This document shows positions 38,336 through 49,087 of a DNA stretch of 64,000 nucleotides, in pieces. Position numbers and translations under genes: made by a program. Source of the DNA: Schizophyllum amplum (taxonomy: Eukaryota; Basidiomycota; Agaricomycetes; Agaricales; Schizophyllaceae); the NCBI GenBank assembly GCA_007026445.1, contig VDMD01000013.1, forward strand, positions 248,001 through 312,000. The letters run 5' to 3'. The number at the start of each line of letters is the position of its first letter. Position 1 is the stretch's first letter. Under the pieces are notes generated by a model. The model saw nothing but the letters and a program-made list of their open reading frames with translations. It was not told the DNA's origin and made no database searches.

Positions 38336-38694
38336 ATGGAGGTTTGGGTGAAGGAACTTGGCGGCAACTTCGCGGCAGTGCTGTCATCCGCGCAAATATT
38401 CGCAAATAGGCGCTTCTTTATGTTCATTATCCCTACAGAGGCACTTGTAGATGTACTGAACATAGCCGTATCACGAAAGAGGTGCGCGGTGACTGAACAT
38501 CTCCGACTCATACTGAAAGTAACCCATGAACGAAACGATTTTACGAATCGGCCCACGCTCACTCAGTCACTCTCATGACATAGGCTGAGAGTTGGTAAAT
38601 CGTTCATGTTTACTGTCTAGTATACGTATAAGTAATTTCAGAGGGATCGGCGGTGATTTGAGCAAATGGGAGGGGGTGGAAGCGTGAGGTGGGG
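38336..38694. other. Upstream region of EH-like gene
   Basis: 359 bp between the EH-like start and the left end of the hAT-like element. It should include the EH-like promoter. No other feature was recognised. Confidence 0.4.
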
Positions 38695-39668
38695 CAGTGT
38701 TCGACTTAAGGGGTAAGACCTTAAAGAATTTAAGGCCTTAGTTGGGCTTAATGGAAGGGTTATGCTGAGACCGTTGCCCTTAAGGGTAATCTTAGGGCTT
38801 AAGACATCACGTGATCGGCATTTGCCGGCCTGCGACGCGACCGGGAGCGCGACGGTGTTCTGCGTTGCTGCCCCTCCCCCTTGTCACTCGCTGCTGAAAT
38901 CTTGGTCATAGATCCATTCAACCCTTCTTCGAGCGTGGACCCAAGCAAAATACCGCTCAATGGGCTTATTATTGCAAAGGATGTCTTCAACAGCGGACTT
39001 TCTCGCAACTGTTGAACCACCAAAACGTCGACAAGCTCTTGGCTGTCCCGCGCTACAGCGATCTGCTGGAAGACCAGAATGACGAAGACCCTAGCGAACG
39101 TGGTCGTCTACTGGTAAGCACACGGCAGGGATGGCGCACCGAAATGGCGAGGTGGATCGGCGACGCGCGCGCCGCCGAAGACGACGAGCTCATGTCGAGC
39201 TTCAACAACTTCGACAATCATGATGACCTCCCTCTCCCAGAGCAGGTCGACGCGTTGCCGCCCACTGACGACGAGGAACGCGTCGTACGCCCCTGGCCCA
39301 AGACGATGGCACTCAGGAAGCTCTTCAGCGGCCTACCTCCGACGATCAAGTCGGTTCGATTAATTGTGCGACCGGAGGTGACGCGGGAGGAAGATCTTAT
39401 GGAGGCTTTTGCCACGCACCTGCGCGGCGACGATGACAATGGCATCATCCTCGCTGAAGCAGAGGAGTTCGGGACGTTGAGATAGACCAGCAGGACTCCG
39501 CGGGTGTCTCTGAGGAGCAGACAATGCACTGTAGATACCGCATTGGCTGCCCGCAATGTGGCGCTATTTTTATATATTAAGCCATTAAGCCCTTGTATAT
39601 AAGGCCTTAATTAAGCCCATAAGCCTTACAGTTGGCAAACAGGGATTTACCCTTAAGGTCGAACACTG
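38695..39668. mobile_element. Non-autonomous hAT-like element with inverted terminal repeats
   Basis: The left end starts CAGTGTTCGACTTAAGGGGT and the right end, read on the - strand, starts CAGTGTTCGACCTTAAGGGT. These form imperfect terminal inverted repeats of about 20 bp beginning CAGTG, as in hAT transposons. Subterminal regions on both sides (38705-38810 and 39575-39660) are packed with palindromic TTAAGGCCTTAA, GGGCTTAA and CCTTAAG words, another hAT habit. The element is 974 bp, too short for a transposase, and carries one reading frame. GGTGGGG is present on both flanks, but four bases off the expected place, so no clean 8-bp target duplication can be claimed. Confidence 0.65.
38912..39485 (+). 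CDS. BED-finger-like ORF carried by the hAT-like element
   Basis: The frame is open from a possible TAG acceptor at 38909-38911 to the stop at 39485, about 190 codons. It begins SIQPFFERGPKQNTAQWAYY and continues CKGCLQQRTFSQLLNHQN: a CxxC with a later His, resembling the BED zinc finger at the N-terminus of hAT transposases. The remainder is acidic and Arg-rich (WRTEMARWIGDARAAEDDEL) and ends AEEFGTLR. There is no ATG at the left edge, so an upstream exon or decay is likely. The hAT catalytic core is absent. It may be a remnant of a transposase N-terminus. Confidence 0.45.
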
Positions 39669-40344
39669 ACCTGGTGGGGAACTCCGGTTATACCCCTCAG
39701 CGAAACATCCGCCCTGCGCAACGACTCGCCTGGTCATTCACTGTACGTTTCTGTAGGAATGTCTCTCTAGGTCCGATGAAGCTACCTACAATGTTTAGAG
39801 AGGTGAGTTGGACGAATCGTCCTGCAAGCTTGCAGAACGCGTCGTATTCTGGTTGATGGAAGTCATCCTCCTGTTCATGGCAGTTTGTGCTACGCAGTGC
39901 AGCTATTGGTCTGAGATTTTGTGTGCATACATTTGATACTTGCCTATACACCATATGATTTTCTCGGAATTTTCAGAGAATTCTGGGCGACGCCATCCGC
40001 GTGTTTCGTTGAGGGGGCCGGTTTCGCTTAGGGGTTACTTTCAGTATCCCGAATCTGCAAAGCAATGAAAGCATTTTATCGTTGCGGTAAATATACATCT
40101 TCGTCCTTGACGGTGATTAAGTATCTGCGCAGCTATGTAGGCGTCGTAAGGTATATGAGGGCGTCCCAAAAGTTGATATTCTCCAATCCAAAGAGAGCGT
40201 TGCGTCGAGATGTGTTGATGCAGGATTTGTACAGTGAATGATGATGGAACGCGGACTGGCCGCCATCTCGTCTTCGCCAGCTCGTGTTCGATGGCAGCGC
40301 ACTGGGCGGCTCGTCCCCGACAGCTTCGATTGCAGCGTGCCCTC
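39669..40344. other. Intergenic, no gene seen
   Basis: 676 bp between the right end of the hAT-like element and the SKT5 stop. An 85-codon frame on the - strand (39697-39954) has no recognisable domain. AT content rises near 39940-40110. Confidence 0.4.
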
Positions 40345-43227
40345 TCACATGATATGGCACTCCTTGTCCTCCGCCCGCGCCCCTTGGAAGCCCATTTCCG
40401 CGAACGTCTGCGGCCCAGGCGCCTTGTTGGCCTTCCCAGGCCTCGTCGCCGGCCCCTCCGCCGCCGGCCCTGTTCCCGGCTCCGACATCCCGCTCGCCTT
40501 CCGTCCCCCAGCCGCCCCCGGTACCGTCCCCGGGTCCGTCAACTGGAACCGCGCGGCGCCCGGGTTGTATGACGGCTGCGGGCTGCCGTGCATCGCCCCG
40601 TGCGGGCCAGGTGCAGGGGACACGGGCTTGGGTGGGGCCATGGTTGGCGGTGGCGCCATAGCAGGCTGGTGCGCCATGGTCGGCTGCGGGCTGCCTGGGT
40701 GCGAGCTGGGGAAGACCTGCCCGACGTCTGTGCCGACGGAAGGACCGCCGCCCATAGACAAACTGTTCTTGCGAATGTTCTCGATGATGCGTCCATTTGA
40801 GGCGGTCGGCGGTCGGCGCTGCTGCGCACCTAATATGCGATGAGCATGGCACACAAATAGACCACCAGTGCAAGTAAGCGGAAAGATTTGTACATACCGT
40901 GCCCATGTTGCTGCTGTGCCGTGATCGCATCCGAGCGCTGCTTGGCCTGCGTACGCTTGCGCACCAGCTTGTTTTCCGTGATGTTGTCGTGCTCCAGACG
41001 CGTGAGGCCGGAGCCGCCCCCAGGCTTCGCGAGCGCTGCGAGACGGTCGGCGGCATCTGTGTTACCCGCCTTCTCCGCCTGTAAGACGATAATCAGACAA
41101 GGAACACAACGAGGAGTGGTGGGTGTACGCACCCTCGTATACCACATCCGCGCCTCGTCCAAATCCTTCCTGCCCCTCTGGCCGATGCCGACCTCTGCGT
41201 AGTAGCCTAATCTTTCGTCAGAGCATGAGCAAAATGTTGAAGCAAGGCAACGTACCCAATGCGAACATAGCGCTCGGCAGACCCTTCTGCGCAGCCTTGC
41301 GTGCAAACGTGTAGGCGAGTGCCTCGTCCTTGGCGAAGCCTTGCGAGCCGTCCCCGACATCGCCGCTGCCACACAGGAACCACTTGCTGAGCGCCATGTC
41401 GGCCTCCGTCTCGCCCTTCTGCGATGCCAGCGAGTAGTACTGCACAGACAAGAGGGGGTCAAACTGGAACACACTGGCATAAGCGTTAGTTTCGCTTATC
41501 CCTCTGTACGCAATGAAGACTCACTTGGCCGGATTAGCAAACTCGTAGCAGTGCCCGAGCTTGTACAGCGCAGGTGGAAAGTGCGCGTATGCGCTGCGCT
41601 CCAGCATCTTCTTCGCCTCCTGCTGACACCGGTACTCCAGCTCCGCCTTCGGACCTACACGGGCAGCTCATCAGCGACAAGAGAATCAGCCTCGTTTAAT
41701 TCTGCGTACCACCCGGAACCTGCGCACTATCGCTCGTCGGCGGCGGCAGGAACGGCACGAAGATAGTCTGCGAGAGGGGCGCGGGCAGCTGCGAGAACTC
41801 GCCGAGGAGCAGCAACGCGTACACGTATGCCGGCTGCGGGCACATGAGCGAGGTGAGCGTCGCGGAGCGGTGCAGCAAGGGCACGCCCGCGCCGGGGTTG
41901 GCGGGGAGGGTGAGCTGGCCAAGGAGGTGGGCCATGGCGAGGCGCTGTCCATAGGGGTGAGGAGGCGATGTCGCGCGATAGGTCAGTACTCACGTATAGG
42001 CATGATTCGTCTTCTGCACGTGCGCCGCGCTCGAAGCAGTCCTTCGCCCGAGACTCGTCCTTGAAAGCCTCGTAGTCACGACCAAGGCGGAACCACGCCT
42101 TCGGTTGACCATTGCTGCAAGGTACAAATCAGCCGAGCTCCCATGACTCAAGGGTGATCCGTTCGCACCGTGCTGCCGTCTCGAAATCCCTGAACGCGCC
42201 GCGCGGGTTATGCTTGGCAAGGGCAGGGAAAGCACCGCTCGCTGAGAGCATGGCGCGGTGGAACAGCGCCTCCGCGACAGGCGCTGTGACAGGCGTTGTC
42301 TGCGTCGCTGCTATCCTGTTAAGGATGTCCACAGAGGAGATCAAGAGCGTCTGCAGGTCATCGTTCTCTAGCGTAATGGCACCGGAGTTGCTCTGTAGGA
42401 ACTCCGGATGCTCCTGCGCTATGAGGATGAAAACGTCGCGGACGAACGCCATCTGCAACGCCGGGTCGTGCGTCGGCTGCGACACGGTGGGCATCGCCGC
42501 GAGCAGTGTCGGCACCGACGGCAGCGGCTGCGTGATCTGCAGCAAGCCATCTTTGCCGACCACGTTCTTGGGCGGCGACGGGACGCGCGGCTGAGGGACA
42601 GGCGCGTCATAGATGGCGGACGTGACACGATGTGGCGCCCGCGGTGCTTGCGGCTGGAAAGAGAGGTTCTGCATCGACTGCAAGAGGCCTGGCGCCGCGG
42701 GCTGCGGCATGGCGGGCGACATCGGGAAGGATGGTGGCGAGAGAGGCGACATGGTCGGCTGGGGAGGACGCGACGTGGCGGGCGCTTGAACGCCTGCCCA
42801 GGGTGTCCACTCGCCTTGCGGTGGCGGAGGCGGTGGGCCGGGTTGCGGCGGGTAGGGTTGCGCAGGGTAAGAGGGCATGGCAAAGCCGAGGGTATAGTTC
42901 ACGGTAGCTTGAGCGAAATCCGATCAGCGGGGAGCATGGCTAAGTACGCAAGCGAGACGCACCGTGGCCGGGCATGACTGAAGGCTGGGGCGAGTTGTGG
43001 CGCATGGAGTCATCCAGGGACTGGGCCATCTGCGGTTGTACCTGGTGAATACGCGGCTTGCGGACGGATACATGGGACATTGAAGCGCAGTCATCGAATG
43101 CGGACGACGACACAGACGCGGGCGACGCGGTCTGGAAGCGCGGAGGAATGCATATGTACGGCTCATGCAGGGGATAGGTAGAGTAGCGCGATGCCGGGAA
43201 GACACCGCCAACGGGAGTAGAAGCCAT
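40345..43227 (-). CDS. SKT5: Skt5/Chs4-type chitin synthase III activator with CaaX box
   Basis: Skt5/Chs4 proteins activate chitin synthase III at the plasma membrane and link it to septin scaffolds. The start MASTPVGGVFPASRYSTYPL at 43227 leads, through an intron near 42907-42961, to a Pro/Gln-rich region (GPPPPPPQGEWTPW). A row of Sel1-like repeats covers roughly 42200-41080, for example WFRLGRDYEAFKDESRAKDC, ALYKLGHCYEFANP, VQYYSLASQKGETEADMALS, FARKAAQKGLPSAMFALGYY and EARMWYTRAEKAGNTDAADR. A second disordered, Pro-rich region ends EDKECHIM. The last four residues, CHIM, form a CaaX farnesylation box, as in yeast Skt5 (CVIM). About eight exons. An in-frame upstream extension past 43227 exists but the family context favours this start. 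Confidence 0.92.
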
Positions 43228-44264
43228 GAGTAAGGAGCGTGAAGGAAAGTGGGACCGGGACAAGAACGAGACCGTGGACGTTGCAGACAAGACGGATGAC
43301 GTGAAGAAATTTGAGGCGACTGTGATACGCACGTTGGCAGGCAGATGGGGGTCGTACTTCTGTGGAGTCGGCGACGCGATCGATGTCTGTCGGGCGAGTG
43401 ACGGCGGGAGCGGAGGCGGAGGTGGCGGTGGGACTGGCGGCGGGGAGCTGGGACTTGGCTCAGCGTCGTGCCTTTCTTGACGCTCTACTCCGGGCGCACC
43501 TGTATCCGTAGGGTCTGGGAGGGACTGGGGGTGCGCTCATTCGCGTTCAGCTCAATCACAGCGTGTAACTCGCGTGCTTCGAATATTGATGAGGCGCGCC
43601 ACCGTTTACGCGACGTGAGCAGGGCCGATGCTTTGCTGCGATGTCACTCGATAGCTACAGATTTCGGGAGGAGAGTCCCAGTCGAATATGGCAGAGAGAA
43701 AGCTCAGAAGAGATGATGGTTGAAGACAAGGTGTATGCCGGTGGGATCGATGATGGATCACACCGCTAAACGTGGCTTGGCAGTGCGGACTTCCGTATTC
43801 GAGCCATTCGAACTCCGGAGTTGCTTCAGGGAGCAGTGCTCCCGAAGTGCTCCTGGATCTCCTGTCCGTCTGTATTCCTCCGTGGCAAAATAATTCGCTA
43901 CCATTGGCCGTTCATGGCTGTCTGTGACTATGAATCGGAGGCGCTCACGGCCTGCCGGGCCGCTGGGCACTGACTTGACAGTAGTTCAACATTCAAACGT
44001 TCAACAACGGTGTGGTCATGATTGAACTTCATTTCTCTCTTCTGTAGGTATCTTACTGGAACAGAAGGTGATGGCGTGCTTTCAGAATGGATGTATAATT
44101 ATGCTGTGAGTGGTGGTATGGTACAATGCAGGGATGATTGGGATTGTGGACATGATTCTTGGTAAGCTGCGCTGCGAACAAGCAATGTCATGAGCGAAGA
44201 TAGCGGATGACCAGGCAGGACGTACCATCATATCGACGATTATGCACAGTGGTAGCCGCCAGTA
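43228..44264. other. Upstream region of SKT5, no gene seen
   Basis: 1.04 kb between the SKT5 start and the MDM35 stop. A purine-rich GGCGGAGG-type run lies at 43405-43450. Short frames show no domains. It should hold the SKT5 promoter. Confidence 0.4.
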
Positions 44265-44621
44265 TCATTTAGGTTGTCCGTCTGAGGCTGGATGTCGAGT
44301 ATCCGGGTCCGTCAAGGGGTTCTCCTCACGCGCTGACTGGAGCAAAGTATCCAGCCCCTTGTCCTTCACCGCTTGCTGCATTGTTCTCAGCAACCAGGGA
44401 GCTCAGCAGTATAGATCATACACACCTGCACGCACACCCTATACTCATTCCACACAGAACCGCACTTGTCCTGGAATTCCTGCGCCTTCTTCTTGGAGAA
44501 CTCGGCACGAGCGGCGTCCCCGTGGCGACCGCAGGCTCCAAGTAGCCCTCAAACCACGCGTTGAAGCAGTTGTCATATTCCTTTTTAGGGGGGTGCACTT
44601 TTCGTTCAGACTGTGGGCCAT
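44265..44621 (-). CDS. MDM35: Mdm35/TRIAP1-type twin CX9C protein, with two frame breaks
   Basis: Mdm35 is a small mitochondrial intermembrane-space protein that pairs with Ups/PRELI proteins to carry phosphatidic acid and phosphatidylserine. An ATG in a good context (CCACCATGG) starts MAHSLNEKCTPL at 44621. The family signature CTPLKKEYDNC (CX9C) needs one extra base inside the C6-T-A5 stretch (44582-44593 on +). A second extra base in the CCCC run at 44518-44521 is needed to pass from YLEPAVATG to DAARAEFSKKK. The second CX9C, CGSVWNEYRVC, is then followed by an intron (44379-44430 approx.) and AVKDKGLDTLLQSAREENPL, ending HPASDGQPK at 44265. Residue content and order match basidiomycete Mdm35. 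As written, the frame is broken twice; assembly error is more likely than a pseudogene because the protein is otherwise intact. Confidence 0.8.
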
Positions 44622-45154
44622 GGTGGGATATGGTTGAGGGAGGAATGTACCGGCGAATGACGCGGGCGCTTGCCGCGATCGCTGGTCGCCCGGCCCGGTG
44701 TCAGGTGCTCGTGAGAATGTGATGTTCAACTTGATAATCGCTTGCAACCAAGTAGAAGTTGCAAGGCGAACTCATGCTCACAAATCCTTCCACCCTTCAT
44801 GGCACGTAGAATACGATGGCCAAGGTCTGTATATCTGAGAGTCCTGTCAACCCTACGCTGAACATGATACACAGTCATAATGGAAAAACAAGAGCGGGCC
44901 CATGTATCGAGAACCAACAGTATCTATGCACCGAGATGTGATACCAGCGTCAATTGCGAGCCTGTGATCTGGGATAGCAAAGAGAGTAAGGAATCGATGC
45001 TAGAAATATATACAGAACAAGATGACGGAGAGAACATCTAGTCATTACTGGTACAAAAACGCACACACATCGGGACACAAACAAATTCGAACTTCTTCTA
45101 CTTTTGACGACCTATTCCCTTCCGTCATGGACCAGAGCGAAGCAGCTGGGCCGC
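44622..45154. other. Intergenic, no gene seen
   Basis: 533 bp between the MDM35 start and the stop of the CCCH gene. AT-rich at 44980-45100, which probably includes the 3' end of the CCCH gene. No gene was recognised. Confidence 0.4.
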
Positions 45155-47357
45155 TCACGCATCCATGTTGTCCATGCTGAACAGATCGTCATCATCCGCG
45201 CCAGCCGCCGCTGGCTGCGATAGCGGGCTCACGCCCTGCGCGGGTCCCTTCTGCCCCGCCGAGCCGGCGCCTTCGGCTTCGCCGCAGCGGAGTACGACAG
45301 CCGAGAGAACATCTGGTCCAGCGTCGACCCGCCGGTCTGCGATCCCGGCACGCCGCCCTTCATCGACACGCCCGCGCCGCTGATCCCCGGCGGCGGCGTG
45401 CTCGCGGCCCAATCGCTCATGTTTCCTGAGAACGAGCCGAACGTGTTGGCGCCGACGCCAGGGCTTCCGCTCGCCGCGCCGAAGGTCGTCGAGCCGCTGG
45501 GCGACGCCAGGGGCAGCGGCGGCGGTAGCGCGTGGATGCGCGAGTAGCCCGCTGCGAGGCCTTGAGGCAGGCTTTGCCCGGGGGCGTGCGCCTGCAAAGC
45601 ACGTGTCGAGGGCGACATAACGAAGTTCTCCTGCTGCGCGCTCGGCTGCGCCTGGATGTTCTGCGGATGTTGTGGCCCATTGCGCAGGTACGACTCGGTC
45701 TGCGCGTTGGTCGCGCCCTGCGAGTACTGCGTGAGGTCGAACGGCGAGCGAGCCGGATTCCCCGCAGACGACAGGTGAGCGGCGCCGTAAATCGGAGAGC
45801 TGACGTTGCGCACGCCGCGACCGAGCTGCTGCTTCGCTAGTTGGAATGGATGGAGGGGAGGAATGCCGCGCTGGCATTGCTGGGCGAAAGGCCGGTCATG
45901 ATAAGCGCACTGTCGTCCACAAGCGAGCCGTGCGTGAAAGACCCTGGAACACCCAGATGCGTGTTAGGCGAGGAAGCAAGGCCGGCGGAGTGCGGTGGTA
46001 TGATGGATTGCTTCGTAGCGTCTGGGGCCGGTGGATTCTCTGCCCAGATGGAGCGAACATCGGCAAGCAGCGACGGAGCCGGGACGGAGCGCGAGTACCG
46101 ATGACCAGCGCCACTGGGAGCTTCCCTCGACGGGAGGGGCTGATGTTGGCTAGGCGTGCCCGTAGACGTCTGACCCGAGTTTGTGCGTGACATGCGACGG
46201 CTCCTCTCTTCAGGAGTCAGCAAATCAGTCAGGGAACTCGGGATGAACTCTTCCAGGTCTTCGTCCCCACCGTTGGGCATGTTCGTCGGCCGGCCGCGGA
46301 TAGTGCGCTGGTTGTAGCCACCCTCGTCATCCATATTGTTCCATCCGACAGAGCGACTGACAGCGCCGTTGCCGCCAGCCCCCATGGCCATTGCCATGCC
46401 GCTACCAAGACTAGCGGCGATGCCCTGGCCCTGCCAATCGTCGTAGAATGCCGTCTGATTATGCGGGGCACTGAAGGGAGACGAAGTAGCCTGTGCGGAC
46501 GAGCCTGCGTCACGCGACGGTGATGAGGTAAAGCCGTTGGGGCGGCGAGGCGAGGTCGCCATACCAGACTGGCGAGGGGGTGAGCCGATGGGGCCAAGAT
46601 CGGCAGGTGGCGGGGTGGTCCTGGCTTGCCTCCGAGGAGACGCCACGGGTATGCTGGATGTAGGAGACGCCTGTGCAGTTATCGGATTGCCAGCCTCGTG
46701 GGTCGGACTAGACTGCGACTGCTGGCGAGCAGGCGCGGCCGGGAGCTCGGCCGACTCGTCCAAGGCCTCGGTGAACGACGCAAAGTCGGTGTTCTTGATC
46801 GCGGGTGCGGGGGCCGAAGGGGACACCTTGAGTGACATGGTGGAGATCGGGGGGCGGCCGGACGTCGAGGCACGCGTAGGGGCGGTCGAGCCCCCGGATA
46901 GAAGCGAATTTGAGCGACCGCTGACGCCTGCGCCCTCGCGCTTGCCGCGCCTTCCGCCGCTCTCCCTACCGCCACCACCGGCGGCCTGCTGGGCTGCCTT
47001 CTTGTTCTTGCGATCCATGGCCATGCTCTGGCCGGGAAGAATATGTGCGAGCGCACATTTGTGCCCGAACTTGCAATTGCCCTTGATGAACCAGGCGCAA
47101 GTGTCCTTCTGAGCGCTCGGGTCGACTGCAGCGTGCGAGAAGGGGCACGATGAGCCCGCGGTGCAGCCCCCGACCTTGTAGAACTTGCAGGGCACATGGC
47201 TCAGGTCCTTGGCTGCGCAGGAGGTCAGGCGGGCGTGAGGGGCGGTGGCGGGCTACGTACTCTTCGTGGACTTTCTGCCCTTGTCGTGATGCCTGCTCTC
47301 GCGATCTTTCTCCTCATGCTGCGATGCGGACGATTCGAGGCGGTCTGCGGAAGGCAT
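45155..47357 (-). CDS. CCCH zinc-finger protein of the Cps3/Lee1 type
   Basis: Two CX7CX5CX3H fingers lie near the N-terminus: CKFYKVGGCTAGSSCPFSH and CAWFIKGNCKFGHKCALAH. The arrangement HVPCKFYKVGG plus a second CKFG finger is that of the fungal Cps3/Lee1 proteins, presumed RNA binders. The first exon starts MPSADRLESSASQHEEKDRE at 47357 and joins at a GTACGT donor near 47260 to TKDLSHVPC. A long disordered region follows, with GEDLEEFIPSSLTDLLTPEE and RRMSRTNSGQ as its best-defined parts. After DDSALIMTGLSPSNASAAFL the frame changes near 45855 (CCCC run, or a 74-bp intron with GTGCGC donor) to LAKQQLGRGVRNVSSPIYGA, and again near 45263 to reach GADDDDLFSMDNMDA, the acidic C-terminus. Function in this organism is unknown. 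Confidence 0.78.
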
Positions 47358-48057
47358 TGACTGATCGTGCGTGCGGGGCGATGATGGGTGTTGAGATCAA
47401 GATGGCGCCAAGACTTCGGCGTTGTTGTCGCGTGCTGGAAACGTAGTACAAGAATACAACAAGACGAAGAAGAAGGGGGGGAGAAGTACAAAAGAGTTGT
47501 ACACTGCGCACGGAAGAACGCAAGGGGCGCTTGAAGGATCCAGGGCGCCGAGTTTAGACATGCGAAAAATTCGCCACGCGACCGGCATCTCGGCAAAGTG
47601 ACTAAGTTTTCAATGGAGGAGGCAGCGCTGGGTACTCCACTGAAGGTTCTGGGCGGTAAAAATCCTACACAACGGGTGCGCATCTTCAAGCAGTCTGGAA
47701 TGGACTCTGAATAGGCTATACAACAGGTGGTGGGACGTGGTAGGATGTTCGAATTGATTCCTTCCCACAGTCACATGTTTCACGTGCTCGACCCGCTCAA
47801 TGTTCAACTTTATCTTCCGATTCCAGCTAGTCAAAGTCACAGTCTGAATCCACGGGTGGTGCGGGCTGCTTTACCCGGGCCTGTGGTTGTGACAGAATAC
47901 AAGTTCATTATCCCCAGGTTATTCATGTGGTTTTGTGTCCTCTTCGGAGTAGCAGGAAGTTGTTCTTTCACACAAAATGAGCAAGACTAGATAACTGTTA
48001 TTTGAATACGTGTCCGAGTCAAACTCTCCAGTGAACGCAAACACGTCCCTACAAGTC
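47358..48057. other. Intergenic, no gene seen
   Basis: 700 bp upstream of the CCCH gene and downstream of the BTB gene. An 87-codon frame at 47727-47990 (+) has no family resemblance and no intron-joined partner. It is treated as chance. Confidence 0.4.
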
Positions 48058-49087
48058 TCAAGCACTCTGTGCCAAAAACGCCCGCATGGGCGGAATGGCC
48101 TTGACTTCTTGTTCTACCCTCTGTCGCCAAAGATGCAGCCCCTGACTACACAGCGAGCTCTTGCACGACACGCCCGACACAGCTTCGTTCACGAACACTG
48201 TCTCTAGCCTGCGCAGCGACGCCACCTGCCCACCAAAGTTGGCCAAGATGACCGCACAGATGCGCGTCCAGTTAACGCACAGGTCGTACCCGCCGCGGTG
48301 GCCGAGCGGCGCGCAGCGGCAGCCGGAGGTGAGGACGTTGCGCCAGGCTTCTAGGTAGAGTAGCTGAGAACCGTATTAGTGATAAGTATGCAGGACTGAA
48401 GAACAAAACGCACATAGGGCACGATAAACTGCCCGGACAGACTGCGTAGGACGTCTGCGGCGGGAAGGCTGATGGTCAAGGGAGCCGCCGCGTCCAGAAT
48501 TTCGAAATACGAGTGCCGCGCGGCGTAGTTCATGACCTGCACGGGATGCTCGGGCAAAGTATCCCTGGGGAGTGCATCAGCGTCACGTCTTCTTGCAATG
48601 CAGCCAGCGCCAAAGCTAAACTACTCACTTCATCCTGACCCGACATATATTCATCGCCGAAAAAATTTGGTACTTCTCCGCGGCCTCCGCTAGCGCGTCC
48701 AGCGCCTCGAATGGCGTGTCGAGAAGCGTGGGCTGCCGCCAGGGGTAGATAAACTGGAAGAGGAGTTCGAGCGTGCGTGCATCCTCGGTGAGGTCGACGA
48801 CCTCGGTGGCTGAGCACCCAAATTCGGTGGACGCGAACTCGGGCGGCGGGAAGGCGCCGCTGTGTGTGTCGAGGTTGATGCGGTGGATCTTGAAGAGGAC
48901 GCCGTCGGTAGAGCGAAAGGTGACATCGGAGTCAGGGAACCAGACTGGAATGGGTAGGTGTAGGGGTGACATATGTGTTGATGATGAGAGAGCAAATCAA
49001 TGGTTAGTCGGCGTTTCAATATGGTGAAGGGTTGCACGTACAGCGCTCGGATACTCTTGATGCGGTGGTCATAGTGTGGTCGGCCAT
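48058..49087 (-). CDS. BTB/POZ domain protein (Agaricomycete type)
   Basis: A short first exon, MADHTMTTASRVSER at 49087, joins at a GTACGT donor to FWFPDSDVTFRSTDGVLFKI. This is the usual opening of the BTB domain in mushroom-forming fungi. The domain continues HRINLDTHSGAFPPPEF, VVDLTEDARTLELLFQFIYP and AEAAEKYQIFSAMNICRVRM. Exons then give LPEHPVQVMNYAARHSYFEI and a C-terminal half with LYLEAWRNVLTSGC and a Cys-containing end (EVKAIPPMRAFLAQSA). About 300 residues. Such proteins form a large expanded family in Agaricomycetes; some BTB proteins are Cul3 adaptors, but no function is known for this one. Confidence 0.88.

Noticed and set aside
38690..39680. 8-bp target site duplication for the hAT-like element
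   Set aside because: GGTGGGG occurs on both flanks but is displaced by four bases on the right, so a true duplication is not demonstrated.
45847..45921. Treating the CCCH gene as two separate genes split at 45837
   Set aside because: The downstream frames continue with a Cps3-like disordered region and acidic end; a 74-bp intron or one missing base explains the stop better.
47727..47990. 87-codon + strand frame with a hydrophobic C-terminus
   Set aside because: Single short frame in an intergenic stretch without supporting evidence.
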